A stretch of DNA of 64,000 bases from contig JAEPMI010000007.1 in NCBI GenBank assembly GCA_017644045.1, positions 434,001 through 498,000 on the forward strand, in the 5' to 3' direction. The stretch comes from Deltaproteobacteria bacterium. Its GTDB lineage: Bacteria; Myxococcota_A; Polyangia; Polyangiales; Houyiibacteriaceae. Under the pieces are notes generated by a model, which saw nothing but the letters and a program-made list of their open reading frames with translations, ran no database searches and had not been told where the DNA came from. Positions 1 through 9,200 of the stretch are shown here, in pieces (position 1 is the stretch's first letter; the number at the start of each line of letters is the position of its first letter). The translations under genes were made by a program, and so were the position numbers.

Positions 1-303
1 CGCGGCATCGACGACACCCGGAACATCGCGCGGCTCACCAAGGCGCTGATCGCCCGTCACCAGCCGATGGTGATCACCGGCGAGCTGAGCGCCTCGCGCT
101 ATCCACCCCTCACGCTCACCCTCGAACGCTGGGGCGAGCGCGTCGAGGTCGAGCTCGCCAAGCGCGCGATGGGCACGCTGCTCGGGCTGGCGAGCGGCAC
201 GTTCCACAAGCAGGCCAAGCAGGTCTTCGAGGGCGACCGTGAGCTCACCGAAGACGCTCACCTCCGCGAGCTCCGGAACGGCGCGGTCCTCCGCATCGCG
301 TGA
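1..303 (+). CDS. 3'-5' exonuclease (Eri1/KapD-type DEDDh), C-terminal part, with ubiquitin-like tail
   Basis: Partial gene: the reading frame is open from base 1 and ends in TGA at 301-303. The first residues, GIDDTRNIARL, match the last conserved block of Eri1/KapD-type DEDDh exonucleases (known form HRGIDDARNI), which supplies the final metal-binding Asp. The remaining ~75 residues lie beyond the usual nuclease fold. They read like a beta-grasp or ubiquitin-like segment: two strand-like stretches, then VFEGDRELTEDAHLRELRNG, comparable in layout to the ubiquitin segment with G-x-x-L and a following short helix. The exonuclease call rests on one motif and the tail call is inference. The true start lies outside the window. 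Confidence 0.6.
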   Translation, partial: RGIDDTRNIARLTKALIARHQPMVITGELSASRYPPLTLTLERWGERVEVELAKRAMGTLLGLASGTFHKQAKQVFEGDRELTEDAHLRELRNGAVLRIA

Positions 304-356
304 AGCTGGACCAGCTGAAGTTTGCGCGACGGGAGCGCCTTCGCGACACTGAGCCC

Positions 357-665
357 GTGCCGACCCTCCGCATCGCAGCGCTCGTGGCCCTCCTGGTCCC
401 CGCCGCCATCGCGCTCGCCGACAGCGTGGAGGTGCCGGAGTGCGTGACCCACACCAAGCACTCGAGCTATCGCGGTTACGGCTACAACCACTCGGTCGAG
501 GTGCGGAACGGCTGTGACGCGCCGGTCGAGTGCACGGCGAGCTCGGACTCTGCGCCCGATCCGATCACATTTACGGTGAACGGCAGCGCCACCGTCACCA
601 AGGTGCTGAAGGTCAACGCCCCGGGCTCGGCCTTCGAGCTCCGGCTGAGCTGCGAGAAGCAGTAG
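357..665 (+). CDS. small secreted protein, hypothetical
   Basis: About 102 residues from GTG 357. An upstream in-frame start at 300 exists, but starting at 357 puts the hydrophobic segment LRIAALVALLVPAAIALA at the very N-terminus as a signal peptide, with cleavage after ALA before DSVEVPEC. The mature part has four cysteines (C-x-n-C pairs at PEC, NGC, VEC and LSC), suggesting two disulfides in a small periplasmic or secreted beta domain. It follows the exonuclease in the same direction. I do not recognise a family. Confidence 0.6.
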   Translation: MPTLRIAALVALLVPAAIALADSVEVPECVTHTKHSSYRGYGYNHSVEVRNGCDAPVECTASSDSAPDPITFTVNGSATVTKVLKVNAPGSAFELRLSCEKQ

Positions 666-768
666 CGGCGAGGCGCGCGTCAATCGTCGCGCCTTCACAC
701 TTCTTCACACCAGCGCACGCAATCCGTTCAAAGAGCCGCCCCAGCGTGGTCCTCACCAAGGAGGTTCC

Positions 769-1254
769 ATGTTCGGATTCATCATCGGCCTCGCCTCGCT
801 CTTCGGGCTCGTCTACGTGCTCCGCGGCGGGCATCGAGGCCACTTCGGCGGCGGCTGCGGCCACCGCTCCCACCACCACCATCGGCGCGGCGGCTGGCGC
901 AAGGGCGGCCGCTGGCTGCGGGGCCTCTTCGAGCGCCTCGACACCACGCCCGGTCAGGAGAAGGTCATCCGCGAAGCGATCGGCGACGTCATGGACGAAG
1001 CCAAGAGCGCGCGGCGCGCCTTCCCCGACGTTCGCTCCAACCTCGGCGCCGCGTTCGCGAGCACATCGCTCGACGAGGCCGCGGTCGAGAACGCCATGGC
1101 CCCCGCGGACGAAGGCCTCGCCCGCCTCCGTGTCGCCATGAGCGAAGCGCTCCGCCGCATCCACGAAGCCCTCGACGACGAGCAGCGTCAGCGCTTGGCC
1201 CGCTGGCTCTCTCGCGGCGACCACGGTCCCCTCCCCTTCGGCCCCTACCGGTGA
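769..1254 (+). CDS. Spy/CpxP-like periplasmic metal-response protein, His-rich
   Basis: 161 residues with an ideal Shine-Dalgarno (AAGGAGG, 759-765) before ATG 769. A hydrophobic N-terminus (FIIGLASLFGLVYVL) is an anchor or signal. It is followed by a Gly/His-rich stretch containing GHRSHHHHRRGG. The rest is helical and amphipathic, with TPGQEKVIREAI and LDDEQRQRLARWL. These correspond to the LTxxQ-type repeats of Spy/CpxP/ZraP/CnrR proteins, which bind unfolded proteins or divalent metals in the periplasm. The next gene overlaps its stop by GTGA, and a response regulator and sensor kinase follow, so it is probably the stress- or metal-responsive accessory of that two-component system. The family call comes from motif layout, not strong identity. 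Confidence 0.65.
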   Translation: MFGFIIGLASLFGLVYVLRGGHRGHFGGGCGHRSHHHHRRGGWRKGGRWLRGLFERLDTTPGQEKVIREAIGDVMDEAKSARRAFPDVRSNLGAAFASTSLDEAAVENAMAPADEGLARLRVAMSEALRRIHEALDDEQRQRLARWLSRGDHGPLPFGPYR

Positions 1255-1532
1255 CACGACCCATGAAACGCAGACTCCTCATCGTCCTCTTCGGCTTCGG
1301 CACCATCGCGGGCTTCGGCTCCGCCGGCGCCCACTGGTCCCGCCACCACCACCGCCACCGCCAGGCCTTCGAGGCCCACGTCGCCCGCGTGTGCGTCGAC
1401 GCCGCCCGCGCGGCCACCGAAGCACGACCGGCGCCTCCGCCCCCCGAGGCCCGACCCGAGCCGCCGCCCCAGCGCGAGTGCCCGCACGACGGCCGCCGTC
1501 GCCATCACCGCCCCCGCCACCCACACCGTTGA
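1251..1532 (+). CDS. small His/Pro-rich membrane-anchored protein
   Basis: 93 residues from GTG 1251, whose GTGA overlaps the previous stop. ATG 1263 is an alternative start just before the hydrophobic segment RLLIVLFGFGTIAGFGSAGA. After this signal or anchor comes HWSRHHHRHRQAFEAH, then a Pro-rich linker with several PPP and PEARP units, and a final His/Arg cluster (RRRHHRPRHPHR). The composition points to metal binding outside the cytoplasmic membrane. It sits between the Spy-like gene and the two-component genes, so it is likely part of the same operon. No known family is recognised. Confidence 0.5.
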   Translation: MTRPMKRRLLIVLFGFGTIAGFGSAGAHWSRHHHRHRQAFEAHVARVCVDAARAATEARPAPPPPEARPEPPPQRECPHDGRRRHHRPRHPHR

Positions 1533-1534
1533 AC

Positions 1535-1540
1535 TAGACT
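1535..1540 (+). promoter_or_regulatory. TAGACT -10-like hexamer, leaderless start of the response regulator
   Basis: TAGACT ends six bases before GTG 1547 and there is no Shine-Dalgarno between them. The fixed spacing fits a -10 element whose transcript starts at the GTG. Confidence 0.45.
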
Positions 1541-1546
1541 CGCCCC

Positions 1547-2227
1547 GTGACCCTTCGCGTCCTCCTGGTCGATGACGACCTGCGGCTCCGAGAGCTCCTC
1601 GAGCGTTTTCTCGAGCCGCACGATGTCCACCTCGAGCACCTGCCCGAGGGGTCACGGGCGGCGGCCACCGTCTCCGACGGCGGGTTCGACGCGGTCCTCC
1701 TCGACGTGATGATGCCCGGGATGGGCGGCCTCGAGGTGCTCCGGAAGATCCGCGAGCGCTCGTCCATCCCGGTCCTCATGCTCACGGCGAAGGGCGACGA
1801 GGCCGACCGCGTCGTCGGCCTCGAGCTCGGCGCCGACGACTACATCCCCAAGCCCTTCAGCCCACGCGAGCTCCTCGCGCGACTTCGGGCAGTGCTGCGA
1901 CGCACCCGCCCGTCGCTGCAGGACGAGCGCCTCTCCGGGGGCGGCGTCGTCGTCGACGTGCCCGGACGCCGCGCGACGCGCGACGGGGACGTCATCGAGC
2001 TCACCGCGCTCGAGCTCGACATCCTGATCGCGCTCATGCGCCGCGCCGGCCGCGTCGTCCCTCGCAGCGCCATCCTCGAGGCGGCCGGTCGAGACGAGGC
2101 GGTCGGCGAACGAACGGCGGACGTGCACATCTCGAAGCTGCGCAAGAAGCTCGGTGACGACCCGCGCGCGAGCGGGCTCATCCAGACCGTGCGCGGCGTG
2201 GGGTACGTCTTCACGGGCGCCACGTGA
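1547..2227 (+). CDS. OmpR/PhoB-family response regulator
   Basis: 226 residues. The receiver domain (about 1-115) shows the acidic pocket LLVDDDLRL, the phospho-acceptor Asp in DAVLLDVMMPGMGG, the switch Thr in MLTAKGD and the conserved Lys in PKPFSPREL. The C-terminal winged helix (about 130-224) has LTALELDIL, HISKLRKKLG and TVRGVGYVF, the classic OmpR/PhoB DNA-binding signature. GTG start with a TAnnnT element six bases upstream. Its stop overlaps the start of the sensor kinase by four bases, so the two are co-translated. The linked His-rich genes suggest a metal or envelope-stress signal (inference). Confidence 0.93.
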   Translation: MTLRVLLVDDDLRLRELLERFLEPHDVHLEHLPEGSRAAATVSDGGFDAVLLDVMMPGMGGLEVLRKIRERSSIPVLMLTAKGDEADRVVGLELGADDYIPKPFSPRELLARLRAVLRRTRPSLQDERLSGGGVVVDVPGRRATRDGDVIELTALELDILIALMRRAGRVVPRSAILEAAGRDEAVGERTADVHISKLRKKLGDDPRASGLIQTVRGVGYVFTGAT

Positions 2228-3477
2228 GCCCGCCCTGGCACCGACACCATCGTCACCGCCACCACCGTCGGCGGTGGCGGCGGCAGAAGTCGCTGCAGCG
2301 ACGGATCTTCCGTTGGTTCGTGGCGGCCATCTTCGCGACCATCGCCTCGGTCGGCGGGGTGCTCTGGCTCTTCGGCGACTCGTCGTGGCGCAAGCAGCAC
2401 GAACAGGTCGAGGAGCTCGCCCGCCGGCGGCTGACCCGCGTCTGGGATGACCCGCTCGAGCGAGCGATCATGGTCCGCGACCTGGAGCAGACCCTCGAGG
2501 TCGTCGTCGAGCTCCACGACCCGGATGGTCGCGTCCTCTTTCCCGCCCCGCCGTGTGACGGCCCTCGCCACGAGGTCGCCCTGGAAGGACGCGGCACGGC
2601 CACCCTCTGCATGCCGGCGCCACCCGGCTTCTCGTGGGGGAAGCTCGCGGCCGCGCTCGGGGCCGCCGCGTTCGTGCTCATGGGTCTCAGCGGCGCGCTC
2701 GCACGCCGGCTCGGCTGGCCGCTGCGGCAGGTGACCCGCTTCGCGGAGCAGCTCGGCGACGGGGACCTCGACGCTCGACTGAAGCCACACCACCGCGACC
2801 GCGAGGCCGCGCTCCTGGCGCGAACCCTCAACGAGATGGCCGAGCGCATCGGCAAACAGCTCGCCGACCAGAAGGCGCTCTTGGCCGAGGCCTCGCACGA
2901 GCTCCGCACGCCATTGGGGCATGCGCGGATCCTCGTCGAGATGCTCCCGGACGAGTCGGCCGAGACCCGCGCGGAGCTCGAGGCGGAGCTCGAGGAGATG
3001 GACCGGCTCGTCGGTCGGCTTCTCGCGCGCTCGCGGCTCGACTTCGACGCGGTGGAGCCCCGGACGCTGAACCCAGCCGAGGTCGGCGGGCAGGCGCTCG
3101 AGCGCTCCGGGTTGGCCCCCACCCTGCTGGACGCCTCGAACGCCCCAGCCACCCTCGAGGCCGATCCGACGCTTCTCTTGCGAGCGTTGGCCAACCTGAT
3201 CGAGAACGCCGAGCGCCATGGCGAGGGGCTCGAGACGCTCGAGGTGCGTGCCGAAGGCGAGTGGGTCGTCTTCGCCATCAAGGATCGCGGACCGGGCGCC
3301 GTCACCCCGAGCGAGAGTCCTGGGCTTGGCCTGGGCCTCCCGCTGGTGGAGCGGATCGCGACCGCTCACCTCGGGACCCTCTCGCTCTCTCCCCGCGAAG
3401 GCGGAGGAACGGTCGCCGAGCTGCGTCTCCCGACCGAGCCTGTGGCTCAGCAAACGCGAACGACTGGCGAGAGCTGA
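2224..3477 (+). CDS. sensor histidine kinase with His-rich cytoplasmic N-terminus
   Basis: 417 residues. Residues 3-20 form an extreme basic/His cluster (WHRHHRHRHHRRRWRR) before the first membrane segment (about 28-52, FVAAIFATIASVGGVLWLF). A short periplasmic region of about 85 residues follows, then a second membrane segment (LAAALGAAAFVLMGLSGALA) and HAMP (LRQVTRFAEQLGDGDL). The kinase core has an H-box SHELRTPL, an N-box NLIENAERHG, a G1 box IKDRGPG and a G2 box GLGLGLPL. It phosphorylates the upstream OmpR regulator (4-bp overlap). The His cluster on the inner face is unusual and could sense cytosolic metal; that is a hypothesis. Confidence 0.92.
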   Translation: MSPPWHRHHRHRHHRRRWRRQKSLQRRIFRWFVAAIFATIASVGGVLWLFGDSSWRKQHEQVEELARRRLTRVWDDPLERAIMVRDLEQTLEVVVELHDPDGRVLFPAPPCDGPRHEVALEGRGTATLCMPAPPGFSWGKLAAALGAAAFVLMGLSGALARRLGWPLRQVTRFAEQLGDGDLDARLKPHHRDREAALLARTLNEMAERIGKQLADQKALLAEASHELRTPLGHARILVEMLPDESAETRAELEAELEEMDRLVGRLLARSRLDFDAVEPRTLNPAEVGGQALERSGLAPTLLDASNAPATLEADPTLLLRALANLIENAERHGEGLETLEVRAEGEWVVFAIKDRGPGAVTPSESPGLGLGLPLVERIATAHLGTLSLSPREGGGTVAELRLPTEPVAQQTRTTGES

Positions 3478-3560
3478 CCGCCACGGAGGGCTCGTGAGCC
3501 TTCGAGAGCCCGCCAAGCCAGCGCGAGCGAACGCGAATGGGAGCGCCCGAACGCCACCCG

Positions 3561-3566
3561 TAGGGT
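3561..3566 (+). promoter_or_regulatory. TAGGGT -10-like hexamer
   Basis: TAGGGT lies six bases before an in-frame GTG at 3573 of the following lipoprotein gene. It could give a leaderless start there, or a 5' leader of about 33-35 bases to the SD-led start at 3600/3606. Confidence 0.35.
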
Positions 3567-3605
3567 TTCGGAGTGGGATCCGAACCCGGAGGAGGCAGCG
3601 TGACG

Positions 3606-5618
3606 ATGAACCCCAAGAGCTGGCGGACGGCCTGCTGTGTCGCCGCCATCGCAGCGTTCGGCTGCGCCGCGGAAGATGGCCCCGCTCCCACCACGAGCGC
3701 GCTCTCGTACACGGCTGACGAGGAACCGTCCTTCTGCGACGAGCCCGCAGAAGTCGACGCGCCACAGAGCGTGATCGACGCCGGCCACGCGCCTCCTCCA
3801 GCGCAGGTCCGCGGGGAGCGCACGCGCGATGGTCGTGTGGACTTCGAGGGCGTCGGCTCGGGTTCGATCACCATCGCCGAGCGAATCGCTCCCGACGATC
3901 CCCGGGCCACCGAAGCCGTGCTCACGGTCGGCGGCCGACGCGTGTCGATCACCAGCGCGGGCTCACGGTCGTTCCTCCGCGCCGACATCGCGCTCACCAC
4001 GAGGGACCGAACGCTGGCCAGCGCCCTGCTGGCCACGACCTATCGCGTCGACGAGGGTCGGCTCTGGGTCGGAGAAATCTCCGTCACTGGCGCTGACGGC
4101 GCGACCCATTCGGCGGCGCCGGGCGGCTTCGCGGGCGAGCCCGCCACGTGCGGGGAGCTGGCGCTGGTGCGATTCGGCTCCATCCCCAACGGGATGCCGA
4201 GCTTCACGTGGCCGATCAACGTCGGCTGCATGGGCAACGACTGCACCCAGGCGCGCCTCGCCTACGTCGAAGCGGTGCACGGGACCTGGCGTCTCACGCA
4301 GATGATGAACGGGCTCGCCGAGCTCCCCTCGTACCAGCGGAGCTGGGCCTGGAACCGGGAAGGCGCCGACGCGGCGGGCGAGGCCGCGGGCCCACGCACC
4401 AGCCCGCGGCACTGGTTCGGCTCGTACAAGGACGACCGTTTCGACACGATCCGCGAGGCCTACAACGACCACCTGAACGTGCTGCGGACGGCGCACATGG
4501 ACACTACGGACCTCCGGCTGAAGTGCCCATCGAAGGAGGAGAACCCGCTCAATGGTTGTTTCAGCTCGACCACCTGGGCGCATCACTCGGTGAAGGGCTG
4601 GGTCAACGTCTGTCCGCGCCTCTGGTCCACGATCGAGAGCCGCGTGAACGGTGACGACGACGCCTATGTGTACTGGGTGAACCACGTGATCGCCCACGAG
4701 TTCTGGCACCACCACTACGTCGACATTCACGGAGTGGGCTGGAAGATGCTCAAGGACACGATGAACCATCACCACGGCTCGCTCTGCCTCGGTGTCACGC
4801 TCGAGGGACACGAGGCGATCCCCGGGCCGCCGGGGATCGAGTGGGACGCGAACCTCACCCACCTGTCGGGCTACGTGAACCAGCACGGCGATCACTGTGG
4901 GCACCGCCGGGTGCTCCTGCGAAACGTCGACACCTACAACTCGGCGGCGCGCCTCATCGGCAAGCGCGTCCGTCACGGCCAGCTGGTGCAGTGGCCGCTT
5001 CCGGCGCCCCCCACCCCTCAACCCCCGACGTGCGTCGGCGGCGAAGGGTGCCTGTGTCAGGACGCCGTGCTGGCCGGCCGCCCGCCCGACGGCGACTTCT
5101 CCCCCGACGAGTTCTGCGACGACAACGACGGGCGCATGGAGTGTGTCCGCACCCAGGTGAACGCCGGCGCCATCGTCGGCATCTGCCACCGCTGCGACAC
5201 CGAGCGCGGCATCGGCTGTGATTGCAACGACTTCACCATGCCCTGCGATGTCGGCAGCTGCTGGGGCGACGACACTCGGGGCACGAGCTCCGGTGTCGGC
5301 CGGTGCTACGACGACCCGCCCGACTTCGCTTGCCTCGTGGACTGCCAGCGGCTCTTCGCCGACGACCACGCCTACTGCATGACCGACCACCCGGATCGGG
5401 CGCGGTGCATGCCACCCACGGTGTACGACCCCGAGGCTTGGCCGTGCTGGGAGCAGGGGGGCCACATCGGCTTCGAGGAGGAGTGCGTCATGGGTCCCGA
5501 ATGCGGCCCTGGTGCCGCGCCTCTCCCAGGTCACAGCGAAGGCCCCACCTGCGGACAGCTCGGCTACCCGCCGTACTTCGTCTGCGACACGACCAACCGA
5601 TGCACCCCAGAGGTGTGA
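3606..5618 (+). CDS. lipoprotein with HExxH zinc-metallopeptidase-like motif and Cys-rich C-terminus
   Basis: About 670 residues from ATG 3606. GGAGGAGG at 3588-3595 supports 3600 or 3606; a -10-like TAGGGT also makes GTG 3573 possible. The N-terminus ACCVAAIAAFGCAAEDG is a lipoprotein signal with lipobox AFGC. The middle contains VIAHEFWHHHYVDIHG, an HExxH zinc site with extra histidines nearby, inside a segment that also has DTMNHHHGSLC. The last ~190 residues hold many cysteine pairs typical of secreted myxobacterial proteins (C-x-C and C-x-n-C, for example GEGCLCQDAVL, IGCDCNDF). Probably a surface zinc protease or a degenerate relative. It is not a clean metzincin, because the third ligand spacing differs. 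Confidence 0.6.
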   Translation: MNPKSWRTACCVAAIAAFGCAAEDGPAPTTSALSYTADEEPSFCDEPAEVDAPQSVIDAGHAPPPAQVRGERTRDGRVDFEGVGSGSITIAERIAPDDPRATEAVLTVGGRRVSITSAGSRSFLRADIALTTRDRTLASALLATTYRVDEGRLWVGEISVTGADGATHSAAPGGFAGEPATCGELALVRFGSIPNGMPSFTWPINVGCMGNDCTQARLAYVEAVHGTWRLTQMMNGLAELPSYQRSWAWNREGADAAGEAAGPRTSPRHWFGSYKDDRFDTIREAYNDHLNVLRTAHMDTTDLRLKCPSKEENPLNGCFSSTTWAHHSVKGWVNVCPRLWSTIESRVNGDDDAYVYWVNHVIAHEFWHHHYVDIHGVGWKMLKDTMNHHHGSLCLGVTLEGHEAIPGPPGIEWDANLTHLSGYVNQHGDHCGHRRVLLRNVDTYNSAARLIGKRVRHGQLVQWPLPAPPTPQPPTCVGGEGCLCQDAVLAGRPPDGDFSPDEFCDDNDGRMECVRTQVNAGAIVGICHRCDTERGIGCDCNDFTMPCDVGSCWGDDTRGTSSGVGRCYDDPPDFACLVDCQRLFADDHAYCMTDHPDRARCMPPTVYDPEAWPCWEQGGHIGFEEECVMGPECGPGAAPLPGHSEGPTCGQLGYPPYFVCDTTNRCTPEV

Positions 5619-5648
5619 CGGGATGCGCGTCCAGGAGGTAGGCCCTGC

Positions 5649-5654
5649 TATCTT
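5649..5654 (+). promoter_or_regulatory. TATCTT -10-like hexamer, leaderless start of the TetR gene
   Basis: TATCTT is seven bases before ATG 5662. The 12-base string CTATCTTCCGGC is repeated upstream of the RCC1 gene at 11741-11752. Confidence 0.45.
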
Positions 5655-5661
5655 CCGGCGC

Positions 5662-6264
5662 ATGGCCGCCATCCCCCGCCTCACTCCGCGGAAAGAGCCA
5701 CGCCAGGACCGTAGCCGTGCGCTCGTGGCGGACCTGCTGGAAGGCACGCGTCGAGTGCTCGTCAGCAAGGGCTATGACGACACGGTGATGGCGGAGATCG
5801 CCGAGGTCACCGGCGTCAGCGTCGGCTCGGTCTACCAGTACTTCCCGTCCAAGGAGTCGCTGCTGACCGCCCTGCACGTGAGCCTTCTCGAAGGCGACGT
5901 CACTCACCTCGCCGACAACCTGATGGAACACCGGGACACGGACCTCGAAGGGCTGGCTGCCGTCGTCGCGGCGGTCGCGCTCGAGAGCTTCCACGCTCAC
6001 CGCGACGTCCTTCACGCCCTCGAAGACGCGGCCCACGCGATGGGCTCGGAGCGCAAGCTCGCCCCGGTACGCGCTCAGGGGGTACAGCTCCTCACCGGGT
6101 TCCTGGAGAGCCATGTCGGATACCGAGGGGAAGAGCCCGAGCTCACCGCGCACGTCGTGCAGCGGCTGATGAGCTCCATGCCGCGAGTGCTCACCGAGTG
6201 CGGCGAGGCCGAGCTCGCCCACTCTCGCCTGACCGCGCTCGTCCACACCGCGCTCCTCGACTGA
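5662..6264 (+). CDS. TetR/AcrR-family transcriptional regulator
   Basis: 200 residues from ATG 5662. The frame is open further upstream, but the conserved domain begins only here and a -10-like element sits seven bases before this ATG. The N-terminal helix-turn-helix reads EGTRRVLVSKGYDDTVMAEI, then EVTGVSVGSVYQYFPSKESL, the TetR signature with the YxYFxxKexL recognition helix. The C-terminal ligand domain is helical without a known family mark. The next gene (kinase) starts 23 bases after the stop on the same strand and may be co-transcribed. The target genes are unknown. Confidence 0.9.
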   Translation: MAAIPRLTPRKEPRQDRSRALVADLLEGTRRVLVSKGYDDTVMAEIAEVTGVSVGSVYQYFPSKESLLTALHVSLLEGDVTHLADNLMEHRDTDLEGLAAVVAAVALESFHAHRDVLHALEDAAHAMGSERKLAPVRAQGVQLLTGFLESHVGYRGEEPELTAHVVQRLMSSMPRVLTECGEAELAHSRLTALVHTALLD

Positions 6265-6287
6265 CCCCCGCCGGCGCGGGACCACCG

Positions 6288-9200
6288 ATGGAGCACGACC
6301 TCACACCCAGCTGGTTCGTCGGTATCGACTGGACCGCCGCCGGCGAGAAGCGACACGCGAGCGCGGAGCGGTACCAGCTCGAGCAACCGATCGGCCGTGG
6401 GGGCGTCGGCGAGGTGTGGCGTGCGCTCGACCCGGAGACCCGGCGGCCCCTCGCCATCAAGGTCCTGGTCACCAGCATCGCCCGAAGCCCGGAGTACCAG
6501 GCCGCGCTGCGGCGCGAAGCGCGCGCGGTCGCCAACCTGCATCACGACCACATCGTCAGCGTCACCGACGTCGGCACGCTCGGGCCGGCCGCCGAGCGTG
6601 CGACCGGGGGACGCCTCGCGGCCGGCAGTCCGTTCGTCGCGATGGAGCTCCTCCCCCAGGGAAGCCTCGTGTCGCGCTCGGAGAGCCGACCGACCTGGCC
6701 CGAGGTGCGCGAGCTCCTCGTCGCCCTCCTGGATGCCCTCGCCCACGCGCACGCCTCCGGAGTCGTCCACCGGGACATCAAGCCGTCCAATCTACTGCTA
6801 CGGTCGCGCGCCCTCGCAGACGTGGTCCTGGCGGACTTCGGCATGGCCCACCTGCCCGGCACCGACCGCACCAGGGAACCGCTGGTGGACCGATACGCTG
6901 CGCCCGAGCTGATCGTCGGGACCGGTCGTCCGAGCGCGGCGAGCGACCTCCACTCGCTCGCGACGGTCGCGTGGGAGCTACTGACGGGTGAGCTTCCTTT
7001 CGGGGACCTCGCCCCCCACCGCCGCCTCTTCGCGCGGCCCGGACCGCTGAACGCTCGGCACCCGGTGCCGTCGGAGCTCGAGGGTTGGCTGCGTGCCATG
7101 CTCGCGCCCGTGGCCGAGCGGCCGAAGTCCGCGGCAGAGGCTGCGCGACGACTCCCCGGTGGGCACCACCGCCTGGCCGAGCTACGGCCACGCGTGGAGA
7201 CCCGTGAGGTGCTCGCGACGTCCCCACTCGAGCTCGGGCTGTGGAGCCTCGCGGAGGTCCCGTTCGTGGGCCGCAAGACGGAGCGCCGCCGACTGCTCGA
7301 ATGGGCCCGTGGCCGGCTGGCCGGCACCGAGCCCGTCCCTCTCCTTCGGCTCACCGGGCCCGCGGGCGTCGGCAAGTCACGGCTGGCGAGGTGGCTCGTT
7401 CGAACGCTCCGTGAGCACGACGTCATGTCGGTCGTCACCGTTCTCGGCGCGCACGACACACTCGCGGCGGCGACCGCCCGCACACTCGAGGTCGATGGCG
7501 AGGACGAGGCCACGGTCCGGCGCCGCCTCGGGCGCGTACTCGGGGACCACTGGGCCGTCGGCGCCGCCGCGCCACTCCTCGCGCACGGCGATGGTGACCC
7601 CGCCCTGCTCCGCGCTCTGCTGGCCGTCATCGCGACCGAGCGGCCCGTGCTGCTCGTGCTGGATGACGGGGCCGCGGTGCCTCCGCCGATCGCCGGCGTC
7701 TCGATGCTCGCGACGTCCCGGACGTTCTTCCGAGACGACGGCCGAGGGGAGACGCTGGAGCTCGGGCCCCTCGATCCCTCCGCGCTCGACGCGCTGCTGG
7801 TGCGGAGCCTCCGACTGGCGGATGGACCGAAGCAGGTGCTCCGAGAGCTCCCCGCGCTGCCCGGGCTCTTGCTCGAGACCCTGGCCGGGTGGGCTGAAGC
7901 GAGCGCGCTCCAGCGCGAACACGGGCGAATCCGTTGGGCCGACACGCCACCCGTCGACCGCGACGGATGGCGCCCGCGCGTCGACGGACTCGCCAGTCGG
8001 CTCTCGGAGAGCGAGACGCGAGCGCTCGAGGTGCTGGCAGTGCTCGGCGATGGGGCCGAGCGAGACGTCTGGGAGAAGGCCGCGCTGGCTGCGAAGACGA
8101 CACCCACCCTGGCGGCGCTCGACCGGCTCGCCGCGGACGGCTTCGTCCGCGTGGCGAGCGACCGGATCGTCTTCGTCAGCGGGCGGGCCCGGGAGGCGTT
8201 GATGACTCGCGCGTCGCTTCGGCTATCCGCCGCGCATCGCGCGTGTGCCAGTGCGCTCGACGAGAAGCGCCGTCACGGAGCAGAACGCATCGGCCGCCAT
8301 CTCGTCGCGGCCGGAGAGCCAGCGAGCGCCCTCGTACCGCTGGAGCGCGGCATCCGGCAGCGGCTGCGCGCGCTCGAACCCGAGGCCGCGGCGAGCCTGC
8401 TCCCACTTCACGGCCGAGCGGTCGACGCCGCAGGCGGGCTCTCGAACGACCTGGCGCAGGCGCAGCTCCTGGAGAGTTTGGTGGCGCGTGCGCTCGGCGA
8501 CGACGAGCGATCGCTTCGCGCGGCGACCGAAGCGCACCGACTGGCCCGCGAGCACGGCGGTCCCGCTCTTCGAGCACGCGTGGCTCACCAACTCGGCCGA
8601 CTCGCTCGCGGCCGGGGGAACGAGACCGAGGCGATGCGATGGCTCCTCGAGGCCGAGCGGGCCGCGCGACGCTCCGACGATACGGAGCTCCTCGACGGAG
8701 TGGGGCTCGACCAGGGCCTCTTGCTGATCGCCCTCGAGGCGTACGACGCGGCGCGGACCAAGCTCTCGACGTTGGCCGAGGGCGATGGCCCGAGGGGAGC
8801 GATGGCGCTCCTGCTCCGGTCGCGAGCGGCACGACGCACCGGCGATCTGTCCTCCGCACGCGAAGACGCAGAGCGTGCGCTCGAGACCCTGAGCCGAGAG
8901 GGCGGCCGCGGCCTGCTCCCGGACGCGTGGAACGAGCTCGCGTCCGTGCTCCAACGAGCAGGCGAGTCGGAGCGTGCGGCCGAGCTCTTCCGTCGCGCCA
9001 TGGCGGGCTACGTGGCGCTGGGAAGCGACGCGGCGACCGTGGCCGAGCTCAATCTCGGACTCGCGCTCGCCGACCTGGGTCAGCTCGAGGACGCGATCGG
9101 ACGGGTGCGCGGCGCGCGCGAGACCTGGGCCGCTCGCAGCGACCCCCGGGGTCGAGAGTGGTGGCTCGCGGAGGCGTGGGTACTGGCGCTCGCGGGCGAT

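Noticed and set aside
1840..3765. 641-residue minus-strand ORF
   Set aside because: Antisense to the two-component genes, which have complete catalytic motifs on the plus strand.
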